A DNA stretch of 64,000 nucleotides from CAZYTM01 sp964649725 (GTDB lineage: Bacteria > Desulfobacterota > Desulfuromonadia > Geobacterales > Geobacteraceae): contig CAZYTM010000001.1 of NCBI GenBank assembly GCA_964649725.1, positions 372,001-436,000 of the forward strand, in the 5' to 3' direction. The notes beneath the pieces are model-generated. The model was not told the DNA's origin and did not search any database. It saw nothing but the letters and a program-made list of their open reading frames with translations. Made by a program: the position numbers and the translations under genes. Below are positions 33,588 to 42,661 of this stretch, piece by piece; within the stretch, counting starts at the first letter, position 1, and each line of letters begins with the position of its first letter.

Positions 33588-34529
33588 GTGCATTATTCCA
33601 AAAAACTCTTTGTTACTGCAGTCGCCATACTCTCCATGGCTTCATTATCAGGCTGCGGCAAGCAGTCTGCCGAGGTGAAGCAGGAGGGCAAGTCTGACAA
33701 ATCAGTGCTTGTCGAGGTAAACGGGACAACCATCTCTACGGCGGATTTCAAGAAGGAGATGGAGGCACTCCCCCCCTACCTGAAGCCGATGACAGATACG
33801 CCTGAAGGGAAGAAGGAGATGCTCGATACCATGGTTATCCGCGAGCTGATTCTGCAACAGGCAAAAAAAGATGGTATCGACAAAAGTCAGGCAGTTGCGG
33901 ACAAACTTGAAGACCTGAAGAAACGTATCATTGTTGAAGCCTATCTAAAGAAGAAGGTCGAAGAGCGGGCCAATCTAAGCGATGCTGATTTACAGAAATT
34001 TTACGACCAGAACAAAGATAAATTCAAAACCGGTGATGAGGTACGAGCAAGCCATATCCTCCTCAAGACCGAAAAAGAAGCACAGGATGTTCTGGCCAAG
34101 CTAAAGGCAGGCGGAAAGTTTGAAGACCTGTCAAAACAGTACTCTATCGATTCTGCCGGGCCAAAAGGTGGAGATCTGGGTTGGTTCAGCAAAGGGTCTA
34201 TGGTCCCAGAATTCGAAAAAGTAGCCTTCGGCTTAAAGGAAGGTGAATTGTCTGGCCTAGTCAAAACTAAATTCGGTGTTCATATTATCAAGCTGACCGG
34301 CAAGCGTCAGGCTGGAATCCGCCCGCTGGCAGAGGTAAAGGACCAGATCAAGGCAACGCTCCTTCCAACCAAGCAGCAGGAGATATTCCAGACACTCAAG
34401 GAAGAGTTGAAGAAGAGCGCCAAGGTATCCGTCAAGGAAGATGCGCTGAAAGAGATTGGCGCTGCAGTAACTGCTGCTCCCGAGGGGAAAACCCCGGCCA
34501 CTGGCAACAAACCTGCCGCCGGTAAATAA
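33588..34529 (+). CDS. Parvulin-type peptidyl-prolyl isomerase lipoprotein (PrsA/PpiC-like)
   Basis: A 313-residue exported chaperone/isomerase. The signal sequence ends in a lipobox (SLSGC). A SurA_N-like helical region covers about 35-150, and a rotamase domain of the PpiC/parvulin type about 160-250 (VRASHILLKTEKEA, GGDLGWFSKGSMVPEFEKVAF, FGVHIIKL). The C-terminus is an Ala/Pro-rich tail. The start is GTG 33588, with GAAGGAG six bases upstream. The GTG at 33555 would add residues before a clean signal peptide. Likely helps fold outer-membrane or secreted proteins such as cytochromes (inference). Confidence 0.9.
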   Translation: MHYSKKLFVTAVAILSMASLSGCGKQSAEVKQEGKSDKSVLVEVNGTTISTADFKKEMEALPPYLKPMTDTPEGKKEMLDTMVIRELILQQAKKDGIDKSQAVADKLEDLKKRIIVEAYLKKKVEERANLSDADLQKFYDQNKDKFKTGDEVRASHILLKTEKEAQDVLAKLKAGGKFEDLSKQYSIDSAGPKGGDLGWFSKGSMVPEFEKVAFGLKEGELSGLVKTKFGVHIIKLTGKRQAGIRPLAEVKDQIKATLLPTKQQEIFQTLKEELKKSAKVSVKEDALKEIGAAVTAAPEGKTPATGNKPAAGK

Positions 34530-34546
34530 CCCCGCTAAACATCAGG

Positions 34547-34578
34547 AAAGGGCCGGAACAGACCAAGTCCGGCCCTTT
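34547..34578 (+). terminator. Hairpin between the two isomerase genes, terminator or attenuator
   Basis: An 11-bp perfect stem AAAGGGCCGGA/TCCGGCCCTTT with a 10-base loop. The T-run is only three bases and the next gene starts 10 bases later, so it may attenuate and also mask that start. Confidence 0.65.
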
Positions 34579-34588
34579 GTACATAAAA

Positions 34589-35572
34589 ATGACAGATTAT
34601 CAAACAAAAATTAATAGCTTGGTGCTGGGAGTAGCATTGCTATTTCTAGCCATCACCCATTCTGCCTCAGCAGCGGAACTTATCAGCGGTATAGCGGCCG
34701 TAGTTAATGATGAGGTCATAACCTCCTACGATGTAGACAAACAGATTACCCTGCTGAAGCGGGACGCGCAGAAAAACCTGATTACTATTCCGGAACAGCC
34801 GCAGGAACTGCGAAAAATCGCAATCAACATGCTGATTGACAAAAAGATCACTGAACAACGTATCAAGGAGCTGGATATTAAAATCAGCGAAGAGGAGATA
34901 CGACAGGCGATAGATGATGTCAAGAAGCAGAACAACCTTTCCCAGGAAGCCTTGACAGCCGCTCTGCTGACACAGGGGATTACATTTGATCAGTATCGCT
35001 TGCAACTCAAGGAACAGCTGGAGAGGCTGCGTCTTATGAGCCAGGAGGTCAAAGCAAAGATCCAGATCAGCGAAAAGGATATCTTGGCCTATTATGATGG
35101 CAATCCAGCCAAATTTGGGGAAGAAGATTTATATCACGCCAGACATATCTTTTTTCGAGTAGCCAAAGATGCGGCGGCGGCGGAAATGCAAAAAGTGATG
35201 ACCAAAGCGTTGACTGTCCTGCAACAAGCAAAAGCTAATAAAGATTTCATCGAACTGGTCAAGAGCTATTCAGACGAACCGTCTGCTCAAAAAGATGGTG
35301 GCGATCTGGGCACGTTTAAAAAAGGGGAGATGCTGCCAGAGATAGAAGCTGCCGTCTTTGCTCTACAACCAGGCGGAATCAGCGAGTTGGTAAGTACACC
35401 CGCCGGCTTTCATATAATCAAATTGGAGGCCAAGCTAAAGGGGAAGCGAAAACCTCTTGCCGAGGTCAGGGGAGAGATAGAAGAACTTCTTTTCAAGACC
35501 AAATCCGAAGAACGTTTTAACCAGTGGGTAAAAGAGTTGCGCCAAAGCTCTTCTATCGATATTACCCCCTGA
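34589..35572 (+). CDS. SurA-like periplasmic peptidyl-prolyl isomerase
   Basis: A 327-residue protein with a cleavable signal (LVLGVALLFLAITHSASA-AEL), a SurA N-terminal chaperone domain (IAAVVNDEVITSYDVDKQI at about 30-50, MLIDKKITEQRIKELDIKIS) and one parvulin domain (about 185-285: YHARHIFFRV, GGDLGTFKKGEMLPEIEAAVF, AGFHIIKLEAK). E. coli SurA has two parvulin domains, so this is a one-domain version. ATG 34589 is used. TTG 34577 is in frame but lies inside the upstream hairpin. No clear ribosome site is visible for either, which is unusual. It pairs with the lipoprotein isomerase upstream. Confidence 0.88.
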   Translation: MTDYQTKINSLVLGVALLFLAITHSASAAELISGIAAVVNDEVITSYDVDKQITLLKRDAQKNLITIPEQPQELRKIAINMLIDKKITEQRIKELDIKISEEEIRQAIDDVKKQNNLSQEALTAALLTQGITFDQYRLQLKEQLERLRLMSQEVKAKIQISEKDILAYYDGNPAKFGEEDLYHARHIFFRVAKDAAAAEMQKVMTKALTVLQQAKANKDFIELVKSYSDEPSAQKDGGDLGTFKKGEMLPEIEAAVFALQPGGISELVSTPAGFHIIKLEAKLKGKRKPLAEVRGEIEELLFKTKSEERFNQWVKELRQSSSIDITP

Positions 35573-35580
35573 CCTTCAGC

Positions 35581-36465
35581 CTACAAGCCATTCTTTGCCA
35601 GATCCTCCAGTAACTTGCGCTGCTCCAGGCTTAATTGCTCAGGCACACTTACCCCTATCCGCACAAACAGGTCACCTTTCCCCTGCCGGCCAGCATGGGG
35701 GAACCCGAACCCTTTGAGACGAATCTTGGTGCCTGGCTGGATGCCAGCTGGAATTTTGATCCGTCGCGCACCCTCCAATGTCGGGACTTCGAGGGAGGTC
35801 CCCAAAGCCGCATCAGTAAACCTGATCAGCTTCTCGACCATTATATCATCACCATCCCTGGTAAATTGCGAATCACTGCTTACATTTATGGTAAGGTAAA
35901 GATCGCCTGCTTGGCCACCATTACCCCCTCCCCCCTTACCATGCAACCTTAACCTAGCACCATCCTCGATACCAGCCGGGACCTTGACTGACAACTCTTC
36001 CCGTCTGCCGTCACGCATGAAGGCCACCCGCTTTTCAACGCCAGCATATGCATCACGAAATGAGATCGACAGCTCCATGCTGAAATCCTCTCCTTTGCGA
36101 CGTCCGCCAGCAAATCCGCCAGCCCTGAAACCGCCGCCGCCAAAAATCCTAGAGAAGATATCCTCCGTTCCAAACCCCTTGTCCTTGAACAGGTCGCCAA
36201 CATCGAAACCACGGAAGATATCCTCCTGGGAAAACCGTTGATGGAAACCGGCGGCCCCGAACTGGTCATACTGTCCCTTCTTTTGCGGATCAGAGAGGAC
36301 CGCATATGCTTCGTTGATCTCCTTGAATTTATCTTCCGCCGCTTTATCACCAGGATTTTTATCCGGATGGTATTTGACCGCCAGCTTTCGGTAGGCCTTT
36401 TTGATCGCTTCAGGCGAAGCCCCTTTCTGTAGCCCTAGTACTTCGTAATAATCTCTCCCAGCCAT
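35581..36465 (-). CDS. cbpA: CbpA-type DnaJ (Hsp40) co-chaperone without zinc finger
   Basis: A 294-residue type II J protein: J domain at 1-70 (DYYEVLGLQKGASPEAIKKAYRKLAVKYHPDKNPG with the HPD triad), a Gly/Phe-rich linker around 100-125 (FGGGGFRAGGFAGG), then the two-part C-terminal substrate-binding domain (SFRDAYAGVEKRVAF, IPAGIQPGTKIRLKGFGFP). The Cys-rich zinc-binding domain of DnaJ is absent. It would stimulate DnaK ATPase. It converges with the SurA-like gene, and the upstream region is shared with the divergent haem gene. Confidence 0.94.
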   Translation of the reverse strand: MAGRDYYEVLGLQKGASPEAIKKAYRKLAVKYHPDKNPGDKAAEDKFKEINEAYAVLSDPQKKGQYDQFGAAGFHQRFSQEDIFRGFDVGDLFKDKGFGTEDIFSRIFGGGGFRAGGFAGGRRKGEDFSMELSISFRDAYAGVEKRVAFMRDGRREELSVKVPAGIEDGARLRLHGKGGGGNGGQAGDLYLTINVSSDSQFTRDGDDIMVEKLIRFTDAALGTSLEVPTLEGARRIKIPAGIQPGTKIRLKGFGFPHAGRQGKGDLFVRIGVSVPEQLSLEQRKLLEDLAKNGL

Positions 36466-36550
36466 CGTAGTTCCCTCTCCTGATTCAATTTCTCATATTC
36501 AATTTAATCAGTGCCTCAGCTTTAGTCAATCCATGCATATAGTTTTCGTC

Positions 36551-36579
36551 TTGACAAACATTAATGCAAAATCAATACT
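36551..36579 (+). promoter_or_regulatory. Candidate promoter for the protoporphyrinogen oxidase gene
   Basis: TTGACA (36551-36556), 17-base spacer, AATACT (36574-36579), about 80 bases before the start at 36661. The -35 is perfect and the -10 matches four of six. Confidence 0.5.
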
Positions 36580-36660
36580 ATCTGCAGCCGCCACAACAGT
36601 GAACTGTTTTGGCAGAGTGCTTACTTGAAGTATTTAACTATATAATGCCAAGGAGCCCCA

Positions 36661-38070
36661 ATGTACAGGGTTATTATCATCGGTGGCGGGATTTCAGGTC
36701 TGGCCACTGCATTTCTGCTGGAACAACTGAGTAGTAAGACTGGAACAGAGCTGGAGATTACCTTGCTGGAAAAGGAGCCGCGTCTCGGCGGCAAAATCTG
36801 GACTATCCCCAGTGACGGCTACCTCTGCGAATGGGGGCCGAACGGTTTTCTCGACAACAAGCCGCAGACCCTTGACCTCTGCAAAGAGATTGGTGCAGCG
36901 GAGATGCTGCTGCGGAGTAACGACAATGCCCGAAAACGGTTCATCTTTACAGGCGGAGAGCTGCATCGCCTCCCGGAGAATCCCCCCTCCTTCCTGAAAA
37001 GCCGTCTCATCTCCTGGCCAGGCAAATTCCGCCTCGCCATGGAGCCTTTTATCCCCCCCTATAACAGTACCGAAGATGAAACGCTAGCCTCCTTTGGCCG
37101 TAGACGACTCGGCGACGAGGCATTACGGAAACTGATAGCGCCGATGGTCTCCGGCATTTTTGCTGGTAACCCGGAGACCATGTCGCTGGTCTCCTGCTTT
37201 CCCCGTATCGCCGAGTTGGAAAGGGAGTATGGCAGCCTGATCAAGGCGATGCTGAAGCTGGCCAAAAAAAAGAAGCAGGAGCGTCTGGAAGGGAAGGTCG
37301 TGGCCAGCGCTGCCGGTCCGGGAGGAGTTCTAACTTCGTTCCGGGACGGCATACAGACCCTTACCGACACTATTGCCAGCCGCCTTACCGCGACAACCAT
37401 CCACTCTGGGGTATCAGCAACTAAACTCAGCCGTGGTAGTAGCGATCCGTTCCGAATTCAAGCCGATAACGGTGAACATTCTGCTGATGCCGTCATCATG
37501 GCTACGCCGGCCTACGCCTCGGCCGGCATTCTGCAAGAGCTTGCCCCCCGCAGCAGTGGCATACTGCAGGAGATCCCCTATGCCTCTATGACTGTGGTCT
37601 GTTTTGGCTACGAACGGGAGAGAATTCGCCATGACCTGAATGGTTTTGGTTATCTCATACCGAAAGAGGAGGGGGTAAATACTCTCGGCACCCTATGGGA
37701 TTCCAGCATCTTCGATAACCGTGCCCCATCAGGGCATGTCCTGCTAAGGAGCATGATGGGGGGCGCCTGTTTCCCAGAATATATCAATTTAAACGATAGC
37801 GAGGTAACTGAGCGGGTCAAGGCAGACTTAAAGACCACTATGGGGATTTCCTCCCCCCCCTCGTTCGTCCGCATTTTCCGCCACAAGCAGGCGATACCGC
37901 AGTATACAGTCGGCCATAGCCGGCGACTGGCCAGTCTGGATGAGGAACAATCCAGCCGGCCGGGACTATTTCTGACCGGCAATTCCTACCGTGGGATCGG
38001 GCTGAACGACTGTGTAGCTGCAGCAGAGAGATGCGCCGCTGCTACCTTGAGTTATCTGGAGCAACGCTGA
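36661..38070 (+). CDS. hemY: Protoporphyrinogen oxidase, HemY/HemG-type flavoprotein
   Basis: A 469-residue FAD-dependent oxidase of late haem synthesis. The N-terminal dinucleotide fold is IIGGGISGLATAFLLEQL, followed by LLEKEPRLGGKIWT and CEWGPNGFLDNKP. The C-terminal FAD end is GLFLTGNSYRGIGLNDCVAAAER. The length and motifs match oxygen-utilising HemY-family enzymes, which in anaerobes are thought to use other acceptors or act as coproporphyrinogen oxidases. The substrate cannot be decided from sequence. Haem supply is relevant given the multihaem cytochrome nearby. Spacing to the convergent ftsK is only 19 bases. Confidence 0.92.
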   Translation: MYRVIIIGGGISGLATAFLLEQLSSKTGTELEITLLEKEPRLGGKIWTIPSDGYLCEWGPNGFLDNKPQTLDLCKEIGAAEMLLRSNDNARKRFIFTGGELHRLPENPPSFLKSRLISWPGKFRLAMEPFIPPYNSTEDETLASFGRRRLGDEALRKLIAPMVSGIFAGNPETMSLVSCFPRIAELEREYGSLIKAMLKLAKKKKQERLEGKVVASAAGPGGVLTSFRDGIQTLTDTIASRLTATTIHSGVSATKLSRGSSDPFRIQADNGEHSADAVIMATPAYASAGILQELAPRSSGILQEIPYASMTVVCFGYERERIRHDLNGFGYLIPKEEGVNTLGTLWDSSIFDNRAPSGHVLLRSMMGGACFPEYINLNDSEVTERVKADLKTTMGISSPPSFVRIFRHKQAIPQYTVGHSRRLASLDEEQSSRPGLFLTGNSYRGIGLNDCVAAAERCAAATLSYLEQR

Positions 38071-38089
38071 CAAGTCAGTGGGGATTCAT

Positions 38090-40366
38090 TCACAGCTTGT
38101 TGATGAAGACCTCGCGGGGCTTGCTGGTACCGTCGCTCGGGCCAATGATCCCTTCCTGCTCCATCTTTTCGATGATCCGGGCCGCCCGGTTATAGCCGAT
38201 CCTCAGCCGCCGCTGGATCATGGAGATAGATGCCTGGCGGCTCTCCGCCACCAAAGCCACGGCTTCGTCATAACGCTCATCCTGCTCTTCCTCACTATCA
38301 TCACCTTTGCTATCCGTTGCCTTCATCTCCAGGATCGATTTATCATAAACCGGTTTACCTTGCTTCTTGAGGAACTCTACCACCCTTTGCACCTCGGTAT
38401 CGGAGACGAATGCACCGTGACTCCTTTGCAAGCGGGACGTCCCGGGGGGGAGAAAAAGCATGTCACCGGCCCCCAAGAGTGCCTCGGCGCCATTACAATC
38501 AAGGATAGTCCGCGAATCGGTCTTGGACGAAACCTGGAAGGATATCCTGGCCGGGAAATTCGCCTTGATCAGGCCGGTTATGACATCGACTGACGGTCGC
38601 TGGGTGGCAAGAATCAGGTGAATACCGGCAGCTCTGGCCATTTGCGCCAGCCTGGCGATCGACTCCTCGATCTCGCGACCCGCCACCATCATCAGGTCGG
38701 CCAGTTCGTCGACGATAACAACGATGTAAGGCAGATGGCCATGCTCCAGCGCCTCGTCCTTGTCTAGGAAGGCCTGGATGGCAGCGGCATTCTCATCCTG
38801 CAGATCATCCACCTCTTCCACCACCACACTCTCCTTGACACGGTTCTCTTCCAACTCCTTTTCCGCCCTCTCCAGCGCCTTGTTGTAGGAGTCTATGTTG
38901 CGTACCCCTTTGTCGGCCATCAACCGGTAGCGGCGACCCATCTCTTCCACAGCCCAGCGCAAGGCAAGGGACGCCTTCTTCGGGTTGGTCACCACTGGTA
39001 GGAGCAGATGCGGAATCCCTTCGTAAACCGACAGTTCAAGCATCTTCGGATCGACCATGATGATCCGTACATCGCGGGGGGTTGCAGTAAAGAGAAGCGA
39101 CAGGATCATGGTGTTGATAGATACCGACTTCCCTGATCCGGTGGCACCAGCAACAAGCAGATGGGGCATTCTGGAAAGGTCGGTGACCAGAGGGAGTCCG
39201 GCGATGTCTTTGCCGAGTGCCAGTGGCAACTTCAGCTTGCCGCGGTGAAATTCTTCACTGTTAAATATCTCCTTAAGGCAGACCGTTTCTCTGTCCCGAT
39301 TAGGAAGTTCTATGCCGACCACCCCTTTGCCGGGTATCGGCGCGACTATACGGATGGAAAGGGCCTGCAGAGCCATGGAAAGATCGTCAGAGAGACCGGC
39401 GATGCGGCTTACCTTGACCCCTGGGCCAGGTGCAAATTCATACATGGTGACTACAGGGCCTGGGCATATCTCCACGACTTCACCCTCGACACCAAAATCG
39501 CGCAGCTTTTTCTCCAACAGCCGCGCATTCATCGACAAGGCCTCCTTGTCCAGCCGCCGTTCCGCTGTGGGTGGAGAATCGAGGAGTGACAATGGCGGTG
39601 TCTGGTAGTTACCATCCGACTTGATGAAGTCAAAGGTCTCCTGCACTGCTTTGGTCTTTTCCCGCTCTTGGCGCTTCTCCTTTTTCGCCGGCGAAAAAGC
39701 CGGCGTAGTAACGGGTAGCGGTTTGATTACCGGTGCAGCCCCTTCGCTGCTTCGCGGTTCCTTGTCAAGCAGTTCGCGATTCAAGGCCCGTCGCTCCCGA
39801 AACCGTTCCCAGCGGTCGCCAAGGGTATTGATCCACCAATCGGCAAAGAGGACAAAGGAGAAGCGGGAGAGGACCATAATAGAGGCTGCCAGCATCGGCA
39901 GCAATACCAGCAAGGCTCCAGGTATACCGAGGAAATCCTTTAACATCTTGGCGATGCCTGAGCCGAACAGGCCACCGGTCGGCACCATTTGGCCAAGCAG
40001 GCTGATTTTTTCCAGCTGGAACGCAAACAGACTGGCCATTGCCAGCAGTAGGCCGAGAAATGCCAGCCCCTTGTAGTAACGCCAGCGGAGCTCCTTGAAA
40101 CGGAGCAGACGATAGGCCAGGTAGAGCAGTGCACTTGGGATAAGATATGCGGCAACGCCGAATCCGTTCAAAAGGAGGTCGGCAAATTGCGCCCCGAACA
40201 TACCGCCAAGATTGTGGTAATTCCCCGCGGAAGAATAACTGTTGAAGGAGAGATCACTGTCATTGAATGAAATCAAGGCCAGCTGTAGGTAGATACCGAC
40301 CGCTCCGAGCGCCATCCCTTTAATCTCTTTCAGCAACTTGTCCTTTTTCTCGATCAGTTGGTCCAT
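38090..40366 (-). CDS. ftsK: DNA translocase FtsK
   Basis: FtsK pumps chromosome ends across the closing septum and activates XerCD at dif. The 758-residue protein has four to five N-terminal membrane helices (about 18-190), a short charged linker (about 200-270), the alpha/beta motor domain with Walker A VAGATGSGKSVSIN and Walker B IVVIVDELADLMM, and a C-terminal gamma winged-helix domain (YDEAVALVAESRQASISMIQRRLRIGYNRAARIIEKME) that reads KOPS-type polarity sequences. The linker is short compared with E. coli. It lies 29 bases downstream of RNase J in the same minus-strand unit. Confidence 0.96.
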   Translation of the reverse strand: MDQLIEKKDKLLKEIKGMALGAVGIYLQLALISFNDSDLSFNSYSSAGNYHNLGGMFGAQFADLLLNGFGVAAYLIPSALLYLAYRLLRFKELRWRYYKGLAFLGLLLAMASLFAFQLEKISLLGQMVPTGGLFGSGIAKMLKDFLGIPGALLVLLPMLAASIMVLSRFSFVLFADWWINTLGDRWERFRERRALNRELLDKEPRSSEGAAPVIKPLPVTTPAFSPAKKEKRQEREKTKAVQETFDFIKSDGNYQTPPLSLLDSPPTAERRLDKEALSMNARLLEKKLRDFGVEGEVVEICPGPVVTMYEFAPGPGVKVSRIAGLSDDLSMALQALSIRIVAPIPGKGVVGIELPNRDRETVCLKEIFNSEEFHRGKLKLPLALGKDIAGLPLVTDLSRMPHLLVAGATGSGKSVSINTMILSLLFTATPRDVRIIMVDPKMLELSVYEGIPHLLLPVVTNPKKASLALRWAVEEMGRRYRLMADKGVRNIDSYNKALERAEKELEENRVKESVVVEEVDDLQDENAAAIQAFLDKDEALEHGHLPYIVVIVDELADLMMVAGREIEESIARLAQMARAAGIHLILATQRPSVDVITGLIKANFPARISFQVSSKTDSRTILDCNGAEALLGAGDMLFLPPGTSRLQRSHGAFVSDTEVQRVVEFLKKQGKPVYDKSILEMKATDSKGDDSEEEQDERYDEAVALVAESRQASISMIQRRLRIGYNRAARIIEKMEQEGIIGPSDGTSKPREVFINKL

Positions 40367-40395
40367 AGTCTCATCCTGTCACAGGCTGGTCTTTG

Positions 40396-42057
40396 CTACA
40401 TCTCCAGAATCAACGGCAGAATTACCGGCCGCCGTTCGATGGTCTTGTTGAAAAAGCGCCGCAAGGTACGGCGCACCTCCTGCTTCACTTCACCCCAATC
40501 AGCCATGACCTCGATATTGACCGCAGCCAGCGTGTCAAGGACTACCTGTTTCGCCTCTTCCAGATAGTCCTGGCTCTCGTCCTCAAAGACAAAACCACGG
40601 GAGACAATATCCGGCCCATATATAATCTCGCCATTCCCCTGATTTATGGCTATGATGACCACCACCATCCCGTCCTGAGACAAGTGGCGCCGATCCTTTA
40701 GCACCACATCCCCCACATCGCCGATCCCTTTCCCATCAACAAAGACACGGCCGGTCTCGACACTGCCGATTATCATCCCCTCTCCGTCAGCAAAGGCAAT
40801 GACATCACCATTTACAGCCAGAAGGCAGTTCTGCTTAGGTATCCCGACCAGTTGGGCCAGCTGTGCATGTTTTACCAGATGCCGATACTCGCCATGCACC
40901 GGAATGAAAAAGCGCGGCCGGACCAGATTTAGCATCAACTTCAGCTCCTCCTGGCTAGCATGGCCCGAGACGTGGACCTCGGAGACTTTTTCGTGATAAA
41001 CTTCGGCCCCGCGCCGATAGAGATGGTTGATCAGATCCGAGATGGTCTTCTCGTTCCCCGGGATAAAGCGTGAAGATAGTATGACCGTATCCCCCTCTTC
41101 CAGCTTGATCTGCTTATGGTCGTCCATGGCGATCCGGGTCAGAGAGCTCATCGGCTCCCCTTGAGAGCCGGTAGTGACCATGCAAATCTCATCTTTAGGC
41201 AGACGCGGCAACTCCTTCAGGTCGATCAATAGCCCATCCGGTATCTTCAGATAACCAAGCTCCCTGGCAATTCGAACGTTAGCCAGCATGGAACGACCAT
41301 TGAGAAGTATCTTTCTGCCCGAACCGGCAGCTGCATCCACCACCTGTTGGACGCGGTGGATGTTGCTGGAGAAAGCTGCCACGATAATTCGCCCCTTGCA
41401 GCGCGGGAAAAGGTCGGCAAATGCATCCCCCACCAGCTTTTCCGACAGGGTGTAGCCTTCCCGTTCCACATTGGTAGAGTCGGACAGCAGCGCCAGTACC
41501 CCAGCTTCGCCATATCTGGCCAATGTGACCAGGTCGGTCAACTGGCCATCAACCGGGGTCTGGTCCAGCTTGAAGTCGCCAGTATGAATCACAACCCCGG
41601 CCGGAGTTGTAATTGCAAGGGCGCAGCCATCGACAATAGAGTGGGCGACCCGAATGAATTCTACTGTAAAAGGGCCAAGGACAATCTTCTGTCTTGGCAC
41701 TACGACTTCCAGGAGAGTGGCCCGTTCCAGCCCATACTCCTCCAACTTCTCCCGCACAAAACCTAGGGTCAGAGCAGTACCGTAGATTATCGGTGTTTTC
41801 AGCCCCGGCAGGACATAGGGCAAGGCACCAATATGGTCTTCATGCCCATGGGTCAAAAAGAACCCCCGTATCCGGTCAGCCCGCTCCATCAGGTAAGAGA
41901 CATCCGGGATTACCAGATCGATGCCAAGCATTTGTGGTTCAGGGAACATCAGCCCGCAATCGACCACAATCAGCTCGTCACCATACTCGAAGACTGCCAT
42001 GTTGAGGCCAATCTCGCCGAGCCCACCAAGTGGGATGATCTTCAGTTCTTCAGTCGT
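40396..42057 (-). CDS. rnj: Ribonuclease J
   Basis: RNase J is a 5'-3' exo- and endoribonuclease of the metallo-beta-lactamase/beta-CASP family, acting in mRNA turnover and rRNA maturation. Seen: zinc motif LTHGHEDHIGALPY, HTGDFKLDQTP, SDSTNVEREG and HVSGHASQEELKLMLNLVRPRFFIPVHGEYRHL. The first ATG in frame (complement of 41998-42000) begins MAVFEYGDELIVVDCG, but the frame upstream reads LKIIPLGGLGEIGLN, the conserved start of the family, so the true start lies further out. Only ACG at 42057-42055 has a fitting ribosome site (GGAGGGG, four to five bases away) and gives TEELKIIPLGG, about 553 residues. No ATG, GTG or TTG exists in that stretch. Confidence 0.9.
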   Translation of the reverse strand, partial: TTEELKIIPLGGLGEIGLNMAVFEYGDELIVVDCGLMFPEPQMLGIDLVIPDVSYLMERADRIRGFFLTHGHEDHIGALPYVLPGLKTPIIYGTALTLGFVREKLEEYGLERATLLEVVVPRQKIVLGPFTVEFIRVAHSIVDGCALAITTPAGVVIHTGDFKLDQTPVDGQLTDLVTLARYGEAGVLALLSDSTNVEREGYTLSEKLVGDAFADLFPRCKGRIIVAAFSSNIHRVQQVVDAAAGSGRKILLNGRSMLANVRIARELGYLKIPDGLLIDLKELPRLPKDEICMVTTGSQGEPMSSLTRIAMDDHKQIKLEEGDTVILSSRFIPGNEKTISDLINHLYRRGAEVYHEKVSEVHVSGHASQEELKLMLNLVRPRFFIPVHGEYRHLVKHAQLAQLVGIPKQNCLLAVNGDVIAFADGEGMIIGSVETGRVFVDGKGIGDVGDVVLKDRRHLSQDGMVVVIIAINQGNGEIIYGPDIVSRGFVFEDESQDYLEEAKQVVLDTLAAVNIEVMADWGEVKQEVRRTLRRFFNKTIERRPVILPLILEM

Positions 42058-42473
42058 GGCCCCTCCACTTTCCCGCCGATTTTGCTGCTATTATTCAGCA
42101 ACTGCGCGATTTTGTCATCACAACGGCGGATCCATTCCTTACCTGGTTTATAGAGCCAGCGAACCGCATAAAAGGAGCTACGTAAAGCACGATAGGCAAT
42201 TATACTCCGTTCATTGTCATTGTTTTGCTCCAGCCGCTCGCCGATATCCCAGAGTCGTGCCGCAGACTTTTCGATCCTGCCGCTGGCAGGGGTATACATA
42301 TGTATGGCCGCCTCGTAACCGGCAATGGCCGCCATATAGTCCCCCTTGGCCAATGCCCTTTCCCCCCGGTCATACTGGGTCATTTGACGATAGAAGGTAT
42401 TCCCCCAAATCAATATGATTGCCAGAAATGCTATGACCAAGAGATTAATAGTAATCGCTTTGATCTGTTCCAT
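42042..42473 (-). CDS. Small membrane-anchored protein with a TPR-like segment, unassigned
   Basis: A 143-residue protein with one N-terminal membrane helix (LLVIAFLAIILIWGNTFY, about 11-30), then a soluble part with a tetratricopeptide-like unit (YDRGERALAKGDYMAAIAGYEAAIHMY) and a second helical stretch with AARLWDIGERLEQNNDNERSIIAYRALR. Probably faces the periplasm or the cytoplasmic membrane surface. It overlaps the proposed RNase J start by 16 bases and follows a small membrane protein by five bases, so it belongs to the plsC-rnj-ftsK unit. Function unknown. Confidence 0.8.
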   Translation of the reverse strand: MEQIKAITINLLVIAFLAIILIWGNTFYRQMTQYDRGERALAKGDYMAAIAGYEAAIHMYTPASGRIEKSAARLWDIGERLEQNNDNERSIIAYRALRSSFYAVRWLYKPGKEWIRRCDDKIAQLLNNSSKIGGKVEGPRLKN

Positions 42474-42478
42474 GGCTG

Positions 42479-42661
42479 CTATCCTTTAAAAAAACCGGGG
42501 ACTGATACCATGAGTATGCCGAACAACGTCAAGATGAGCCCTCCCAGAAATGTTAATGCCGCCAAAGTATCAAATGGCTTTGCCAAACGATGCGCGGCGG
42601 GCAGACCCCAGACGACCCCGGCAAGACCAACGACAATCATGGCGCTATATAAAAGTTGCAC
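42479..42661 (-). CDS. Small two-helix membrane protein, unassigned
   Basis: A 60-residue hydrophobic protein with two predicted membrane helices (LLYSAMIVVGLAGVVWGLP and LAALTFLGGLILTLFGILMVSVPGFF). It starts inside the end of plsC (17-base overlap) and ends five bases before the next gene, so it is likely a real member of the operon. No family recognised. Confidence 0.7.
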   Translation of the reverse strand: MQLLYSAMIVVGLAGVVWGLPAAHRLAKPFDTLAALTFLGGLILTLFGILMVSVPGFFKG

